Below are positions 54,901-64,000 of a stretch of DNA of 64,000 bases, one piece after another. A program made the translations under genes and the position numbers. The stretch is from assembly GCA_038502055.1 (NCBI GenBank), contig JAXRKN010000043.1, positions 2,418,001 through 2,482,000 of the forward strand. The letters run 5' to 3'. Under the pieces are notes generated by a model that saw nothing but the letters and a program-made list of their open reading frames with translations, did not search any database and was not told the origin of the DNA. Positions within the stretch are counted from its first letter, which is position 1, and every line of letters begins with the position of its first letter. This DNA comes from Tanytarsus gracilentus (taxonomy: Eukaryota; Arthropoda; Insecta; Diptera; Chironomidae).

Positions 54901-55851
54901 ACACTTTTAGACGGAAAATTTGCAATTAAATTAAATTCATCAACGCATTTTCACTCTTCACATCCTCCTGACGATGAAAGTCTGCTCTGTATGGAATTTT
55001 AGGATACGATGAAATAATTTTGCATTTTCAAATTCGCTTAGAATTTTTTTAATGGCTGGTTGTAACAACCATCACACATCGTTGACTATGGCGAATATAA
55101 ATAGTCGAACGGAATGGACATGAAGCACTATTAATTGTCGCCACCATAATCCACAAAAACGCGTTCGCCTAAATGCACAGCATTCATTGGATGTGCCAAA
55201 AATACGTGATTATTATGGCTTTCAATACTGAAAGTTTAAAGGACCGATCGCGATCTGATGAAATTTTCACGACGCAAAAATTCAAACATTGTATCGAGTT
55301 TGAAAATTTTCAGTTGGTTTATTGAACGCCGCTTTTAAAAGAGTGACCAAAAATTAATTTTAAAACTAAAATTTGTGCTAAACTTTCAATAAAATATTTT
55401 CAAAAAAAGTTAAAGAAATATAAAAAATTATAAAAATTCCCCGTTTTTTTCGTCCATCCTTCTTTCATTTTTTCAATTCCAATATGAACATTGTTATCGC
55501 TTGCAATTTAATTCAGTTTCCAGCTATATTTTTTCTGACTTCAATTTTGCACAATGTGCGGGTTCGTTGTGATTTTAATTCAATTTAATTCGACTGCGAC
55601 GAGACTGAATTTGCACTCTCTCGGCAGGATGAAGTTCGCACTAATTGAATTGATACTAGGACATTTATTCATGGATAAAAACTCATACGTCGATAAAAGT
55701 GATGGATTAACTAATTGCTGCAGCAAATAATGTCAGGATCCATTTCTTTTTAATTCAAATCAATTTCAGGAAGTGTGATGGATTTTTGCGGTGAGGACTG
55801 AAATTTTTGTATCGCATTTATTTTTATTTTAAAATTAAAAATGTTTCACTT
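51997..55851. other. intergenic between esterase and second Gr
   Basis: No gene supported. The tail of the minus-strand Gr faces this spacer from 55851. Visible are a TTTAACGG/CGTTAAAAAT-type patch at 54760-54820 and an AT-rich island near 55341-55465 whose right end in reverse, GGATGGACGAAAAAAACGG, loosely resembles the MITE-like termini. ORFs of 60-83 codons look like chance. Confidence 0.5.
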
Positions 55852-57386
55852 TCATTCCGCTGTCGAGCTGCAATTTCTTTCTTCCACTGAAACTTTTACA
55901 GTTGAAATTTCAAACTGAATTAAGAGAATGAAATAAATCAACGATGCACTAATCATCTGGAAGAAAAATCGATGAAGCTCAAATTTAAGATGTTTGGAAC
56001 TTGCTGCTTACCCGGAACGCAAAATTGTATTCAAAGTTGAAGAGTCCGCAAGTAAATCTCGGTTTTCGATGCATCAATTGTTGTGAGAACATCAAAATTG
56101 CTTTCGAAAAGCGAAGATTTTCCTCAACATTGGCAATTTTATGCAAATATGTTGCGGTTTTGGTGCCCTGGAAAATTGAGCTCTAAAGTTTCGACAACTA
56201 TCAGATTGTAATTTTACCTCATCTCGACTTGATTCAGCAGCATAAATGATCCAATACATGAAAGCACAATGAATTAAAACCCATGCGATGGAATAGATCG
56301 CGATGAATAAATAAGTTGGCTGCTCAATCCAAACTTTAAGGATGATGTAAAAGTCACAGATGATGTATGTGAAACAATTCAGCATCGTGAACATTGCCTA
56401 GATTTTTTTAAAATTAATTAAAAGAGTTTTAAAAAATGTTTGCTCAATTTTTTGATTAGACTAAATTTTTCTGATAATTTTAACGGGTTTTAATTTAAAT
56501 TTTAACCGTTGATTTTAAAAAAATTCTCACAATTTTTTTTCAATTAAATTGTTGAAAATCTAATAGAAAAAATTTTACGAGTAATTTTGCCGTATAAAAA
56601 GTGATGAAAACTCACAGCAACGCCAAATCCTTCGCTAACTGCCTCGGTCGCAAAAACCAGCATCTCATGAAGTCGTGCTGTCATGTTCAGGCTTCTTATT
56701 TTCATATAATCATCGCAATGCGCCGAAAATGAATTAAAACTTTTACACAAAAATCGATTCACCTCTCGGAAACGAACTTTAATGCTCCAAAGCACAAGAA
56801 TAAATTGAAATTCAAAGGCAAAAATGAAATTTATGCAAACAACGAGTGATAAAAATAAAAATGAATTTATTTCGATTCCACTGTGGAGATTGTGAAGAAG
56901 AACTGTAACAATTAATGCGAAACTTGTTAAAATCGTCCATCCAGTCATGAGAGCGAAAACTAAAATTTTGTGCTTTTTATGATTGTGCTCAATGCCAAGG
57001 TTGAAGAGTTCTCGATCAAATTCGGCGATTATGTTGAAAGTTTTCACTATCGAGTGACGTGTGATTATGGTTGTGATTGAAATCATCATGACAGTAAAAA
57101 TGCAAACTTCCGTGACCAAAATTGTGGCAATTCGAACGACTTTGGTAATTAAAACTCCCTCGAAACTCATCAGATCGTCAAAGTGGATGACAAAAATTAC
57201 CGAAACTGTCAAAAGATAAGCACTTAATAGCAGCACCAAAATAATATTCAACACAGTGACTCTCGCCTTCCAGCTTCGACCCTCATTCTCGTCGATAGCA
57301 AAAGCTGTCAATCCAAAAACTCTTGAAAATTGGTGCAGCGGACGTGCGACATCGAAAATGTTTTCAGCTCGAAAAAGCTCCAACAT
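55852..57386 (-). CDS. gustatory receptor (insect 7tm_7 family), four exons
   Basis: Minus-strand exons 57386-56616, 56397-56218, 56167-56012 and 55956-55852 join at phase-0 GT-AG introns to give 403 residues. The ATG at 57386 starts MLELFRAENIFDVARPLHQFSRVFGL, the typical Gr N-terminus; the open frame extends upstream only through a TTG. Hydrophobic segments suit seven membrane spans. LHEMLVFATEAVSEGFG precedes TM5; exon 3 gives GTKTATYLHKIANVEEN and FSQQLMHRKPRFTCGLF, and the last exon encodes the terminal LIYFILLIQF (375-384), where the usual Thr of TYxxxxxQF is Ile. Positions of the last three introns match those of the other Gr at 46587-48432, but the first six transmembrane segments differ greatly and there are fewer introns upstream, so this is not a recent duplicate. 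Expected role: taste or internal chemosensory ion-channel subunit; ligand unknown. Confidence 0.88.
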
Positions 57387-57411
57387 CTTACCGAGAAGAG
57401 GGTTGATGAGT

Positions 57412-57417
57412 GACTGA
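57412..57417 (-). promoter_or_regulatory. candidate initiator of the second Gr
   Basis: On the minus strand TCAGTC sits 26 bp before the ATG, fitting the insect TCAGTY initiator. It would give a very short 5' UTR. No TATA box was seen at the expected distance. Confidence 0.3.
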
Positions 57418-59650
57418 ATGAAAAGGTGAAATGCCAGCAAGAGTTCCAATTAAGGTAATTGCGGATGTGTGAGGGATTAAATTTCACGCTGTTGTATTTG
57501 ATTACGAGTGAGAGAGATGGAGAACTTGTCGCTGCGAGAATTAAAGTCAAAAAATCATCATTTTTTTCAATCACTCTCAAAGCTTTCAATCCATCGTTCT
57601 TTAAGTTCCATCTTCATCATCATCACCATCGCAAATTGTTAAATGTTGATGATGACGATTTTAGATCTAGTCAGATCTCTTCGAAAAGGTTCTCAGCACG
57701 TCCGAACATCAACTCTCAATGACAAAGGATGAGAGATGCCTTAAAGAGGACAAAAAATACTGAGAATTGTTTCTTTGACTTGTATTTCGTAAAACTCAGC
57801 ATCTGCTGCATCGAATGCATATTCATCGTTTGACAAATGCTTTAGATTTTGCTGGATGTGAAATTTTTAAAATGAATTTTTTTTGGTTAAAAAATGAAAA
57901 AATTAAACTCAACATAAAGTGAAAATTTTTAATCTTAAAAGTGTTCCAACCCTCGACAATTTCTTTAATACAATATATTTCTATATGTGCACGTGTATAC
58001 ATGAAATTGAGATATGGACATCGAGACGAATATTCACAGAGAGAATTGGCAAAAAATCAATATGGTTTGGCTAAACAATTTTTACATACATCATCCTCCA
58101 GCATCAGTGCTGGTTGTTGCTGCAAAAAGGTCAATATTTATGTCACATGTCCATGACACGATTCAGCAGCATTGCCAGTCTCAATTTTCTACTGATAATA
58201 ATTTTATGAAGGCACACCAAAAACAAACGTAGCCGGTGGTAGTCGTGCGGATTTTCAACCAAGTCTAAGGACAAATTTTTTTCGTTGTCGAGGGTCTGAA
58301 TTTAATAAAAAACCATGAAATGAAACGTGACGAATTTCTAATAATGAAGCATTTGAAATTTAAAATTATTGAAAAGCCAAAAAAAATGTAAATGCTTCAT
58401 TTTCAAGTTTTTCGTCCAAACTCACTCAACCTCTCATTTCTCATGTCCCTCAAATAATTCTATAGAATTTCTCAACTTTTAACCAATTAAAAATATCTTT
58501 AATTTGATCCCAACTCTCAAAACTTGCGAAAAGCCTCTGTCAACATTTATTTCTATCTCATCAAATAAATCTGATTTGGAAGGCAGAAAATTTAGATATT
58601 TATCTTGCGCTTATGTATGTTGAGGACACACTTTTTGGACCCTAAAAGATAAGTTTTGCATGCAAATAAACAAAATTAAGTAAAACGAAGATTTTTGGTC
58701 TTGAATTTTACAATTTGATGATGTTTGGGATGAGAAAAGCTAAAAACACGAGTTTATAAAGTTTTAAAAGTTTTACAAACAAGAACATTGAAAGTGTCAA
58801 TTAAACTTCATAGCAAAATATTTTTTTAATCTTGATCCTTATTCCGATGCACATTCTCTCGTGCACATTTTGATTTATTGCCAATAATTTATGGACTTTC
58901 AACGAGGAAAAAAAATGTAACGAAGAGAGAAATTTTTTCATAATCTTTTCTCACATTTTTTATTTTTCATCGATAAAGGTAGAAAAGCGACCATTTATCA
59001 TCATTAGCATCGGACGTGCATGAATAATGTATGCGAGAGAGAATTTTAACATGAGAAAAAAATTCAGTACAAATTTTCGCTTGAGTTTTCGACACAAGAA
59101 AAAAGGGTTGGAAAAATATTTAAAAATGTAAATTTAGTAAATTTTTAAATTTTCCGGATAACAATTAATTTTAAGAAAGTTCCTTAATAAAATTTATAAT
59201 TCGGAAAATTTTGATAAAATTATTAAAATATTAAAGTTTATTAATTTCATTATCAAAATCACACAAGTGCTAAAAAATCTCATCTGACGTGAACCACAAT
59301 GAAAAAATGAGGTTTGTAGAAAATTTTAGTTGATTAACCAAAAGTTAATAGCACTCGGAAAAAAGGAAAACCACATGAATAGAAAAAGAAGAAATTTTGC
59401 CTTTGATGATTAGAAAATTTTGACTATCCTAAGCAAAAAAGAGAAAATTTGTGGCTATTGAGGCTTTTTCATATTCATTCACAAGGTTGTAAAATTTTTA
59501 CAAATAAAAAAGTTTAAATTTTAAGGGTAATTATTTGATATTTACGAGTTAATTATTTAATCTAATTAAAGATGTGTCTGATAAGAATTAAGATTTAAAT
59601 AATTTTAGCACTCTTGATAATTTCATTTGGTGAATCACTTTTTTAACTGA
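57418..59650. other. intergenic, nothing coding seen
   Basis: About 2.2 kb of spacer between the divergently oriented Gr and the small peptide gene. Contains the inverted-repeat island at 57847-57959, a possible further copy near 58288-58432 (ends TCGAGGGTC and a TTGGACGAAAAAC-like inverse), and another left-end-like AAGGGTTGGAAAAAT at about 59104. Small ORFs here (60-90 codons) do not look like proteins. Confidence 0.45.
57847..57959. mobile_element. MITE-like AT-rich island
   Basis: The reverse complement of the right end reads GTCGAGGGTTGGAACACTTT, close to the left end of the copy at 39671 (AAAGGGGTGGACACTTT), and the similarity continues through AAGATTAAAAATTT. Its own left end (TGGATGTGAAATTTTTAAAA) is a weaker inverse. 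Confidence 0.35.
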
Positions 59651-59686
59651 GGGACTCCCATAATTTATAATCAACCTATTGATAAG
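59651..59686 (+). promoter_or_regulatory. kappaB-like site next to a GATA site
   Basis: GGGACTCCC (59651-59659) fits the palindromic NF-kappaB half-site pattern GGGnnnCCC, and GATAAG follows at 59681-59686, about 20 bp on. Close pairing of kappaB and GATA sites is the known arrangement in promoters of insect immune-induced peptides. The pair lies about 110-140 bp before the inferred transcription start of the small peptide gene. Single sites this short can occur by chance. Confidence 0.4.
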
Positions 59687-59766
59687 ATGATTAATGCTGT
59701 AAACAAATCTATTTAAAGCGAAAGAAAAAAATTCATTGATGCTTTTTTGTATCAAGAAATAAATCG

Positions 59767-59798
59767 TATAAAAACTCTTCACATTTATTTATTCAGTA
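59767..59798 (+). promoter_or_regulatory. TATA box and initiator of the small peptide gene
   Basis: TATAAAAA at 59767-59774 is followed by TCAGTA at 59793-59798 (A 28 bp from the first T of TATA); a second TCAGTT overlaps 59800-59805. Spacing is right for a TATA+Inr promoter, giving a 5' UTR of about 45 nt. Confidence 0.65.
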
Positions 59799-59841
59799 AT
59801 CAGTTTTTGATAATAATTCAAACTAGAAACATTTCATTAAG

Positions 59842-60066
59842 ATGAAATTAATTTTGTTCTTCTTTCTTTTAATCGCAGCTGTATTTTCTGTATCATCGCT
59901 TAACTTCGAAGCGATGGAATGGAATCTCAAAGAAAACGAAAGATTTAAAAGATGGGGTGGTCCTGGAAGTTCTAATGGCAGTCCAGGATCTTCTGGCAGT
60001 CCAGGTTCTTCTGGTAGTCGAGGAGGTCGAGGTAGTTCTGGTGGAATTGGAAATACAAAATTTTAA
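59842..60066 (+). CDS. small secreted Gly/Ser/Pro-rich prepropeptide
   Basis: A single-exon 74-residue protein. Residues 1-19 form a strong signal peptide (MKLILFFFLLIAAVFSVSS). An acidic pro-segment (about 20-33) ends in RFKR (34-37), a furin-type RxKR site, so the predicted mature peptide is residues 38-74: WGGPGSSNGSPGSS, a GSPGSSGS repeat, then GSRGGRGSSGG and a short IGNTKF tail. The mature part has no Cys, is basic (two Arg, one Lys) and consists mostly of Gly, Ser and Pro. The DNA repeats an 18-bp unit (59977-59994 and 59995-60012). The TATA+Inr promoter, kappaB/GATA pair and poly(A) signal show a compact, probably strongly expressed gene. It resembles Gly-rich antimicrobial or silk/salivary peptides in architecture only; I recognise no family. 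Its coding status is well supported, its function is inference. Confidence 0.8.
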   Translation: MKLILFFFLLIAAVFSVSSLNFEAMEWNLKENERFKRWGGPGSSNGSPGSSGSPGSSGSRGGRGSSGGIGNTKF

Positions 60067-60076
60067 AAAGGAATTC

Positions 60077-60082
60077 AATAAA
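60077..60082 (+). terminator. poly(A) signal of the small peptide gene
   Basis: AATAAA occurs 11 bp after the TAA stop. Further overlapping AATAAA strings at about 60205-60216 are alternatives. Confidence 0.55.
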
Positions 60083-60419
60083 AATTTCGAATTTACCATC
60101 AAAATGTTTTAAAACTTTTTCGTCATCCCGATCCCGATTTTTTTTACATTTGGATTTTTTATGTGATGTGGATTTAATTTTGTGTATACACCTTTTTTTA
60201 GTAAAAATAAATAAAATTTTATTACATTTATAAAATATTTATAATTAGCGCATAAATCTCATCTTTATTATTAGTCCTACAACCCTCTTCTTCATCAAAT
60301 CTAACCTCAACCACATTAAAGAAGACCATTTTCTTTGAGAACATCAAAAAGTCGATCAAGAAAGTCCATTCCGTATTAAATTCTCCTCTTTAGATGAGTA
60401 AGTGGTCGGTTTGGGTGAA
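60083..60419. other. convergent 3' spacer
   Basis: The small peptide gene (plus) and the SWEET gene (minus) converge here. TTTATT at 60264-60269 reads AATAAA on the minus strand, about 150 bp beyond the SWEET stop, and is its likely poly(A) signal. Nothing else is seen. Confidence 0.5.
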
Positions 60420-61396
60420 CTATTCTGACTTTGTGCCTTTTTCCTTCGTCTCGGATGGATAAATTACAAAGCACCAAAGTTGAACGAAATTAACCGACAG
60501 CATAACGATATTTTGGAGCTAAACATAAGAACGAGAGAAAATTTAAGTGTTTCTAATTTATTTTCACTGCTGTTAAAATTACTAACAATAATGAATCCGC
60601 TGTTAATAATGATGCCGTGCAACAACCAGCTAATGCCAACTAGAGTGCCAGTTATTATCATGGCAAACGGTAAATGGCTCACAGATTTTTCTCGGAAAGC
60701 TCGAATTGTGTCGAGAACGGGGACGACAGTGAAGATATAAAATATTCCAGTGAGAATTAAACCAAATCTATGTTCAATCTTCTCGGGATCTTCAAACTGA
60801 AAAGTGCATTGTAAACTTTTAAAAATTAAAAATTAATTTCAAAGACATTTTACTTTCGAGTAGATAAGAACCGCAATGATAAAAGAACCCGTGTAGACGA
60901 TCTTTGGCAACTCCGATGACTTTTGAGAAGGTGACATGTAATGGTAGTATAAAGTGAAATAAACAATTGACAAGGCAACACCGACAGCGTTTGCAGTAAA
61001 TGATGTGTCATCTTTGAGTATTTGAGCGAATCGAATGCTGAATATTGTGCTATTTGATATGAGAGAAGAGAATATTGAGATTAGAAGTCAAGTGGCAATA
61101 GAAAAAATTGAGTAGTTTAACTTGAAAGTTTTAATAAAATTAAACTTCTTGAAAGTCATTTAATTCTGATAGTTTATTATTTAATTAAATTTCAATTATT
61201 TTTTGACTTACAAAACCGGCATTAACAGAAACATAATGATCGGAATGCCCATTGTTGATTTTGTTTTTCGCATATTATTAAATACGAAAATTGGACTCAA
61301 CATTTGAGCGATTGTGAACCATGTTGCCGCTTGACCAACCAGATCTCTGTATGGCTCGAGTACTTTAGACAATTCCAAAATTAAATCTTCAAACAT
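60420..61396 (-). CDS. SWEET-family (MtN3/saliva) sugar transporter
   Basis: Minus-strand exons 61396-61212, 61049-60854, 60796-60587 and 60518-60420 join in frame to 229 residues, the usual animal SWEET size. The true start is the ATG at 61396 (MFEDLILELSK). Two MtN3 three-helix units are recognisable. The first (about 20-105) has TIAQMLSPIFVFNNMRKTKST, IRFAQILKDD, and NAVGVALSIVYFTLYYHYM. The second (about 137-222) has GIFYIFTVVPVLDTIRAFRE, SVSHLPFAMIITGTLVGISW, and NIVMLSVNFVQLWCFVIYPS. The Pro residues of the helical bundles and the Trp/Asn of the pocket in the second unit are kept, though the usual PN is QN and YG is HG. The third-intron donor is GTTAGT, slightly off consensus. SWEETs carry mono- or disaccharides down gradients across plasma or Golgi membranes; gut or haemolymph sugar movement is inference. 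A GATA-site cluster stands just upstream. Confidence 0.9.
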
Positions 61397-61469
61397 TTTC
61401 ACAAGTCAGAAGCTGAATTTACACTAATATGATTTTAATGTATTTTGCTGTTGAATTTCATAATATTCT

Positions 61470-61511
61470 TTATCTTATCAGTTTTAAGTTTATCTGCTGA
61501 CTTTAAGATAA
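61470..61511 (-). promoter_or_regulatory. cluster of four GATA sites upstream of SWEET
   Basis: TTATC (61470-61474), CTTATCA (61474-61480), TTATC (61490-61494) and AGATAA (61506-61511) lie within 42 bp, 74-115 bp before the SWEET ATG. The first two form the block TTTATCTTATCA also found upstream of the esterase. This is the pattern of a GATA-driven, often midgut, promoter. Confidence 0.5.
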
Positions 61512-63264
61512 AGTTAATTGAGAAATGACGATTTGAGTGCACGAGAGAGACTGGAAGTGTTTGAATGGATTTTTCTATGTGTTGAGCAATGTGGAGAAGT
61601 CAATTGAGCAAACTTAATTAAATTTATTTCTCTCTTTGCTCTCTATGAAAAGCTTAAAAGCTCTCTCGCAATGAGAAAATTGAGAATAAATTGAATAAAT
61701 AAATTAAAGAACAATTTAAACATTTTTTTCGAGAACATCTCACAAGTTCTTCATTTAATTAAAACTCACTAACGATGAGGACATTCGAGGAGATTTTGAA
61801 TTAAATTAAATAGAAAAATAATGGAGAAATTGAGAAAAACTTTTTAATTGATGAAAATTCTTCTTTATAAATTTACTAAGAAAAAATAAAAAGCTGCTAA
61901 TAAGAAATTTATTTTTAAACAAAATCAATTAGGCCTATAGATTTGAATTAGACGGGAAATTGGATAAAAAATTTAAATAATTATAAAACCTTATTCTAAA
62001 TAAATAAATTAAGAAATTCGTAAAATTAAAGATTTTTTGAAAATTAAAACTTAAGGAATTTACCGAGTTGGAATTTCCCTTAAAACTGGAATTTTTATTT
62101 ACAAAACAGATTCGAGTCTTATCAAAATAAATTGCTCCTACAAATTTATAGGTTACTGCATATCGGCAGACTTAAAAGCTTTAAATTTTTTTCGACTTGA
62201 AAATTTTAAGTGTTTGTTGCGCAATATTTATCGAAAATACTTGAGGGAATTCGCGCGAAATGCCGCTAATTTATTTTCAGCTGATTAATTTTAATGACAT
62301 TTAATTTGGTGATTGTCCGTCAAAATAATAATTGATCGATTTTACCCAGAATTTATAGAGTTTTAAAAAACTTAGATTTGATTAAAATTATTTATTAATT
62401 GATAAAAGTTTCTTGAAATTGATTATTTTTTATTTAAACACTTTAAAAATATCAAAGGTCACTTTATTAAGTTAATTATTAATTATTTATAATTAATTTT
62501 TAATTAAAAATTTTCTTCTTACAAAAAAATTTAAATATTTACAAAATGCCGCATCGTCTTTTCTCATTCTTCGTTAATTATTTCAGCAAGCAGCTTTTTT
62601 TCGGGTTCATAGAGCTATTAAGCAAAAAAGCAAAAGAAAAATGAGAACAAAACCTTTTTTAAGCGAAAGGCACAGCGACAATGACAACGACGCTTAGAGA
62701 GGGGAAGAACAATGTTTAAACACTTAATTGCCGTCATTGTTGGAAATTAAAACCATATATTTTCCTAAATTTCTTTTGTGATTAAAATTTAACGACGAAA
62801 AATCTTCCTTTTATGCTCAACTGTCTAAATGTTTGCTTTATAATGACAAAAAAATGTGATGGTGGATGCTCAGCAAGTTCTTTAAGAATTATTTTAGATT
62901 TTTTATGAAACATCTGAAAGTCACGAACACAAATTTAATTTTTCCTGGAAAAGATTTTGATTATTTAAAGACTTTTCTACTTGAATGATTAATTTAATTT
63001 ATTATTGATAAAACCAAAAATTTAAAATTTAAAACCCATTTGTGGGTGCATATAACGCATTTTGATTATAAAATTAAAAATTTTGAATGTTTTTTAAAAT
63101 AATTTCGTAAAAAATTTAATTCTAATTTTGATCAGTCAAAGAAGAATGTTAATAGGATAAAATCACAAGAATTCCCTTCAACCTCATAATCTAATCTTTT
63201 GATTAACAATTTATCAGTTATTAATTTAATAAATAAAGTGATTTATTTTAGTCAAATATTTTGC
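61512..63264. other. intergenic, nothing coding seen
   Basis: About 1.75 kb of AT-rich spacer between the divergent SWEET and LRR genes. No ORF of note, no clear repeat. TTATC-type strings are present near 61490 and 63212. Confidence 0.5.
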
Positions 63265-63300
63265 TATAAAAGCGAAAGTATTTATTGAAACAAATCAGTT
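63265..63300 (+). promoter_or_regulatory. TATA box and initiator of the LRR gene
   Basis: TATAAAAG at 63265-63272 and TCAGTT at 63295-63300 (A 32 bp from the first T of TATA) form a well-spaced core promoter, predicting a 43-nt 5' UTR. Confidence 0.7.
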
Positions 63301-63339
63301 TCGAATCAAAACTCTTGTGTTAAATCGAAAAACTTGAAA

Positions 63340-64000
63340 ATGAAGTGGATTTTGATCACGTTTGTGGCTTCTATGGTCGTTAATGGCATATCGTGTCAAT
63401 CAATTTTCTGTTTTGCTGAAGAATTAAATGGAATTTATACAGCACGTGTTTTGTTAGAAAACATGAATGATCCACCTTCAAATTTTCCTGGATTGACTTC
63501 GTGTAATACTGCTCACAGACCCGGTCTAACAAATGCTGATGTTCAACAAATAATTATCATGGGAAGATCCAGAAATATTCCATCAATCGTTTGTGGAAGT
63601 TTTCCAAACGCATCGCGTCTCATTGCTTCGGAAGTTTTCATCGATCGACTTCAATATTTTTACGAGTGTCGAAATTTAGAGCATTTAGATCTCAGCGGAA
63701 ATGACATTACGGAAATTGAAGCGAATCAGTTTATTAACATGAACTTGAAATACTTGGATTTGTCGAGAAATAAAATCAGCAGCACCTTCGACGGGTCATT
63801 GAGAAACAAATACGATTTGGAGGTTTTAATTTTACGCGGAAATTCAGGCATTAAAATTTCTCAAGGATTTTTTCAATACGCAAGAAGTTTAACTTTTTTG
63901 GATATTTCTAACTGCAACATCACCGAAATTAATTCACGATGGATGGAAAACATGACAAATCTTATAAAACTCGATATTTCGAACAATCCTCTTGAAAATC
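63340..64000 (+). CDS. secreted leucine-rich-repeat protein, 5' part (cut by window end)
   Basis: The frame is open from the ATG to the window edge: 220 complete codons, no intron. Signal peptide is about residues 1-19 (MKWILITFVASMVVNGISC). The N-terminal part has Cys at 19, 24, 55, 85 and 110, then LRRs start: LEHLDLSGNDITEI (113-126), LKYLDLSRNKISS (136-148), LEVLILRGNSGI (160-171), LTFLDISNCNITEI (184-197) and LIKLDISNNPLEN (208-220). These are typical extracellular LRRs of 22-24 residues. The N-glycosylation site NMTN (204-207) fits secretion. Dipterans have many secreted LRR proteins of this type, including immune LRIM-like ones and matrix or receptor ectodomains; the missing C-terminus prevents choosing. 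The strong TATA+Inr promoter suggests an inducible or tissue-specific gene. Confidence 0.85.
   Translation, partial: MKWILITFVASMVVNGISCQSIFCFAEELNGIYTARVLLENMNDPPSNFPGLTSCNTAHRPGLTNADVQQIIIMGRSRNIPSIVCGSFPNASRLIASEVFIDRLQYFYECRNLEHLDLSGNDITEIEANQFINMNLKYLDLSRNKISSTFDGSLRNKYDLEVLILRGNSGIKISQGFFQYARSLTFLDISNCNITEINSRWMENMTNLIKLDISNNPLEN

Noticed and set aside
57387..57449. Longer N-terminus for the second Gr
   Set aside because: The upstream extension begins with TTG; the first ATG at 57386 gives the normal Gr start.
57459..57722. ORF with a His run
   Set aside because: The His run comes from a CATCATCATCACC microsatellite just upstream of the Gr; no start context or splice support.
61397..61402. 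SWEET start six bases upstream
   Set aside because: That codon is GTG; the ATG at 61396 is the normal start.

Overview
The window is about 70% A+T animal DNA, almost certainly an insect and most likely a dipteran of the midge/mosquito type. Evidence: gustatory-receptor (Gr) genes carrying the insect TY(x5)QF-type C-terminus on short phase-0 exons, a YGPP-repeat matrix-protein gene, TCAGT-type initiators, and many 50-70 bp introns. The order-level assignment is inference; no species-diagnostic marker was seen. Coding exons cover only about 12 kb of 64 kb.

Layout. (1) 1291-3725, plus strand: five-exon secreted M13/neprilysin-like protein that has lost the HExxH zinc-protease motif. (2) 3.7-19 kb: gene-poor. 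(3) 19066-28952, plus strand: secreted 1026-residue YGxP-repeat, Ser/His/Gln-rich structural protein; a 9-nt first coding exon is separated by a 6.75 kb intron. (4) 29-46.6 kb: gene-poor. (5) 46587-57386: two minus-strand Gr genes (388 and 403 aa after splicing) flank a plus-strand seven-exon carboxylesterase (585 aa, triad intact, GQSSG nucleophile elbow). (6) 59842-60066: 74-aa prepropeptide with an RFKR processing site and a Gly/Ser/Pro repeat mature part, behind a kappaB-like plus GATA pair. (7) 60420-61396, minus strand: four-exon SWEET sugar transporter. (8) 63340-64000, plus strand: start of a secreted leucine-rich-repeat protein cut by the window edge.

How they may work together (inference): the esterase and SWEET genes share a 12-bp twin GATA-site block (TTTATCTTATCA) just upstream of their start codons, pointing to gut expression. 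With the Gr genes this makes a feeding/digestion-flavoured neighbourhood. The small Gly/Ser peptide and the LRR protein look more like secreted defence or matrix products.

The least expected non-genic signal is a set of AT-rich, roughly 110-160 bp islands whose ends are imperfect inverted repeats of the type TC(G/A)AAGGGRTGGA...TCCAYCCCTT. They resemble an old MITE-like family; one sits inside a Gr intron. A second dispersed motif (CGTTAAAAAT / TTTAACGG) recurs in AT-rich patches. All exon models were made by eye from splice consensus and reading-frame continuity; no alignment or expression data were available.
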